From NCBI GenBank assembly GCA_937930495.1, contig CALGKL010000340.1, positions 1-7,470 of the forward strand: a stretch of DNA of 7,470 bases, read 5' to 3'. Made by a program: the position numbers and the translations under genes. Shown here in pieces: positions 5,507 to 7,470 of this stretch. This stretch comes from an uncultured Gloeocapsa sp. (GTDB lineage: Bacteria; Cyanobacteriota; Cyanobacteriia; Cyanobacteriales; Gloeocapsaceae). The notes under the pieces were generated by a model that made no database searches, was not told where the DNA came from, and worked only from the letters and a program-made list of their open reading frames with translations. Within the stretch, counting starts at the first letter, position 1. Each line of letters opens with the position of its first letter.

Positions 5507-7366
5507 ATGAGCTATTGTCTCAATCCCCACTGTCAAAAACCCCAAAACCCCCGTAAAAATAGCTTTTGTCAAAATTGTGGCGCCAAACTAACCCTAAAAG
5601 ACCGTTATCTAGCTCAAAAATTAATCGCCCAGGGAGGATTTGGACGAACTTTTTTAGCCCTTGATTTAGATATACCCTCTCAACCCCCTTGCGTGATTAA
5701 ACAATTTTTACCAGACATTCTCAATCCCTCGGAAATCGATAAAGCCAAACAACTTTTTGACCAGGAAGCCCACCAATTAGATAAACTAGGAGAACATCCC
5801 CAAATCCCCAAACTCCTCGCCCACGTTGAACAAGAAAAACATCTCTATCTGATTCAGGAATTCATCGATGGACAAAATTTAGCTGCTGAATTAGCCCAAA
5901 ATGGTCCCTTTTCCGAAACAGAGATTAAACAAATACTAGAAAGTCTCTTACCCGTTTTAGAATTCATTCATAACCACAACGTTATACATAGAGACATCAA
6001 ACCCGAAAATATCATCAGACGGAAAAGCGATCATCAATTAGTCTTGGTGGATTTTGGCGCCGCTAAACTCGCCACGAAAACTCTATTAGCTAAAACTGGG
6101 ACAATCATCGGTACACCAGGTTATACAGCCCCAGAACAAGCTTTAGGAAAACCCACCTTTGCTAGTGATATCTATAGTCTAGGGGTTACCTGTCTCCATT
6201 TACTCACCCAAATAGATACCCTGGAACTTTTTGACCCTAATGAAAACGATTGGGTATGGCAACATTATCTGACTACTCCCATTAGCCCACAACTCCAACA
6301 CATCCTCAACAAAATGATCGCCATGGCGTTAAAAAAACGCTATCAACATCCCCAGGAGGTCTTAAAAGACTTAACCTTAGTTAAACTCCCCCTCACCAAA
6401 GCCACCAAACCCGCTACTCCTATCCCCTCAATACTCCCAAGACTAGTAGAAATCGATCAAAAATACGGTTACATCAACCCTGAAGGAAAACTGATTATTG
6501 GTTTAGAGTTCGATAAGGCTACACATTTTACCGATTCAGGATTAGCCGCGGTTAAAATAGGTCGTCAATGGGGATTTATCAACCACGAAGGTAAGTTACA
6601 AATTCCTCCTCAATTCGATAGCGTGGGTAATTTCTCCGAAGGTTTAGCCTCTTTTAAACAAAGTAAATGGTACTTATTACAATCCAAATGGGGTTATATT
6701 AATACCTATGGAGAAATAGTCATTAATCCTGAATTTAACGATGTCTATGACTTTAAAGAAGGATTAGCAGCAATCCGTCTGGGGATGAGTTGGGGTTATA
6801 TCGACCAACAGGGTAATATAGTAATTGAACCTCAATTCGACGAAGTGAGCAGTTTTGCCGAAGGCTTTGCTAAAGTAAAAATTAATAACAAATGGGGTTA
6901 TATCGATAAAATTGGTAAGGTAGTTATTCCCCCCAGAGATAATGGTCGTAATTTTTCTAGCGGTTTAGCAGCAGTAAAAATTAATCAGCTCTGGGGTTAT
7001 ATCAATACCGAGGGTAATATTGTCATTCAACCCCAGTATCTCGACGCTTTAGACTTCTTTGAAGGTTTAGCCCCTGTTAAGATGGAAACTAAATTTCTCG
7101 GTCTTTTGATTACAGGAGAAAAATGGGGTTATATTAATACATCAGGTACAGTAGCCATCGAACCACAATTTGATTGGGCTTATGGCTTTTCCGAAGGACT
7201 CGCAGCGGTGAAAAAAAACAATCTTTGGGGTTATATTAATAAATTAGGACAAATTATCGTTGAACCTCGTTTTGATTTTGCTGCTCACTTTGTCAATGGG
7301 ATCGCTGAAGTTGTTTTGGGTGGTCAATGTCGTTATATTAATAAAAGAGGAAAATTAATTTACTAA
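5507..7366 (+). CDS. Ser/Thr protein kinase with N-terminal zinc ribbon and C-terminal WG repeats
   Basis: This 619-residue protein has three parts. Residues 4-24 hold C4-x4-C9 and C21-x2-C24, a putative zinc ribbon seen in many cyanobacterial Ser/Thr kinases. Residues 34-290 are a Hanks-type kinase domain with all catalytic residues: glycine loop GGFGRTF (43-49), K65 in VIKQF, helix-C E87, HRDIKPEN (161-168, D163 as base), DFG (182-184), GTPGYTAPE (202-210), and D221 in SDIYSLG. An active kinase is therefore expected. A Pro/Thr-rich linker (291-315) with no membrane segment leads to WG repeats at 319-619. The WG region may bind a ligand or partner protein and so control or target the kinase; the actual ligand is unknown. 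ATG 5507 lies 2 bases after the small membrane protein gene without a clear Shine-Dalgarno, so coupling is likely. The protein itself should be cytoplasmic. Substrate unknown. Confidence 0.95.
   Translation: MSYCLNPHCQKPQNPRKNSFCQNCGAKLTLKDRYLAQKLIAQGGFGRTFLALDLDIPSQPPCVIKQFLPDILNPSEIDKAKQLFDQEAHQLDKLGEHPQIPKLLAHVEQEKHLYLIQEFIDGQNLAAELAQNGPFSETEIKQILESLLPVLEFIHNHNVIHRDIKPENIIRRKSDHQLVLVDFGAAKLATKTLLAKTGTIIGTPGYTAPEQALGKPTFASDIYSLGVTCLHLLTQIDTLELFDPNENDWVWQHYLTTPISPQLQHILNKMIAMALKKRYQHPQEVLKDLTLVKLPLTKATKPATPIPSILPRLVEIDQKYGYINPEGKLIIGLEFDKATHFTDSGLAAVKIGRQWGFINHEGKLQIPPQFDSVGNFSEGLASFKQSKWYLLQSKWGYINTYGEIVINPEFNDVYDFKEGLAAIRLGMSWGYIDQQGNIVIEPQFDEVSSFAEGFAKVKINNKWGYIDKIGKVVIPPRDNGRNFSSGLAAVKINQLWGYINTEGNIVIQPQYLDALDFFEGLAPVKMETKFLGLLITGEKWGYINTSGTVAIEPQFDWAYGFSEGLAAVKKNNLWGYINKLGQIIVEPRFDFAAHFVNGIAEVVLGGQCRYINKRGKLIY
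6461..7363 (+). repeat. Tandem WG-repeat coding region (about 8.5 units)
   Basis: The unit is about 34 residues with the pattern WGYIN-x2-G-x-IVI-x-PQFD-x5-F-x-EGLAAVK. The position of the WG tryptophan (or its replacement) in the kinase is Y320, W355, W395, W429, W463, W496, W540, W574 and C608. Spacing is therefore 35, 40, 34, 34, 33, 44, 34 and 34. The longer units carry short insertions: about 6 residues before W395 (around QSKWYLLQS) and about 10 before W540 (METKFLGLLITGE). The first unit is degenerate (YG), and the last is cut short at YINKRGKLIY. At DNA level the 11-mer TGGGGTTATAT starts at each of 6689, 6791, 6893, 6992, 7124 and 7226. Confidence 0.93.
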
Positions 7367-7401
7367 AAAAATGGGGAAACAAAAGAAATGTTTCCCCATT
7401 T
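7365..7401 (-). terminator. Perfect hairpin, intrinsic terminator, best oriented for the minus strand
   Basis: Bases 7369-7381 pair perfectly with 7389-7401: a 13-bp stem with a GGGG/CCCC core and a 7-base A-rich loop (AAAGAAA). Read on the minus strand, the stem runs into a T-run of seven (complement of 7365-7371), the classic Rho-independent layout for a gene arriving from the right. On the plus strand only ATTT follows the GC core, with no immediate T-tract, so it would stop kinase transcripts less well, though it may work in both directions. It abuts the kinase stop codon directly (TAA at 7364-7366). Confidence 0.7.
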
Positions 7402-7425
7402 GCATGACACAATTTGCCAATTTTT

Positions 7426-7470
7426 TTACAATTCTGACCACAACTGGTTACCGGAACTGTAATCATCGTA
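7426..7470 (-). CDS. Possible C-terminal end of a convergent gene (runs off right edge)
   Basis: On the minus strand, bases 7470-7429 are open and read YDDYSSGNQLWSEL, followed by TAA at 7428-7426. A 14-codon open frame is expected by chance about half the time, so the frame alone is weak. The support is positional: a hairpin with a minus-strand T-run lies 25 bases downstream, which makes sense only if a gene arrives from the right. I do not recognise the peptide. Confidence 0.35.
   Translation of the reverse strand, partial: YDDYSSGNQLWSEL

Noticed and set aside
6461..7363. Repeated TGGGGTTATAT units as a CRISPR array or mobile repeat
   Set aside because: The repeats are in frame, protein-coding and about 100 bases apart. 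They encode WG repeats and have no spacer-repeat structure.

Overview
The window reads as ordinary chromosome from a low-to-moderate GC cyanobacterium, most likely unicellular or chroococcalean. Three things point there. The octamer GCGATCGC (HIP1, the palindrome over-represented in many cyanobacterial genomes) occurs five times in 7.5 kb. The last gene is a Ser/Thr kinase with an N-terminal four-cysteine motif of the kind common in cyanobacteria. The 141-residue hypothetical also looks like a cyanobacterial conserved protein. No mobile element, CRISPR array, tRNA or rRNA was seen.

Layout from left to right. (1) Positions 1-907, minus strand: the N-terminal 302 codons of an exported protein of unknown function, running off the left edge. 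(2) A 108-base divergent intergenic region with a plausible promoter for the next gene. (3) 1016-1858, plus: rbgA/ylqF, a circularly permuted GTPase of 50S ribosome assembly. (4) 1902-2327, plus: a small cysteine-containing hypothetical protein. (5) 5243-2324, minus: a tight three-gene set, purK (N5-carboxyaminoimidazole ribonucleotide synthase), a SAM hydroxide adenosyltransferase (DUF62 family), and rnz (RNase Z). Spacing is 17 bases, then a one-base TAG/GTG overlap. rnz converges on the hypothetical gene and the two stop codons share a TTAA. (6) 5301-7366, plus, divergent from purK: a 67-residue protein with two predicted membrane segments, followed after 2 bases by a 619-residue kinase with a putative zinc ribbon, a Ser/Thr kinase domain and about eight and a half WG repeats. 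(7) 7365-7401: a perfect 13-bp hairpin touching the kinase stop codon. Its T-run faces the minus strand, and a short open frame at 7470-7426 may be the C-terminus of a convergent gene.

How the genes work together. rbgA (ribosome assembly), rnz (tRNA 3' maturation) and purK (purine synthesis) are housekeeping functions. The SAM hydrolase returns methionine and adenosine, so its co-transcription with purK could link purine synthesis with SAM/adenosine turnover, but this is inference. The less-described part is the small membrane protein plus WG-repeat kinase pair, which looks like a two-gene signalling unit in which a soluble kinase is made together with a possible membrane partner. The exported protein at the left edge is the other real unknown. 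I found no clear evidence of a wholly new multi-gene system.
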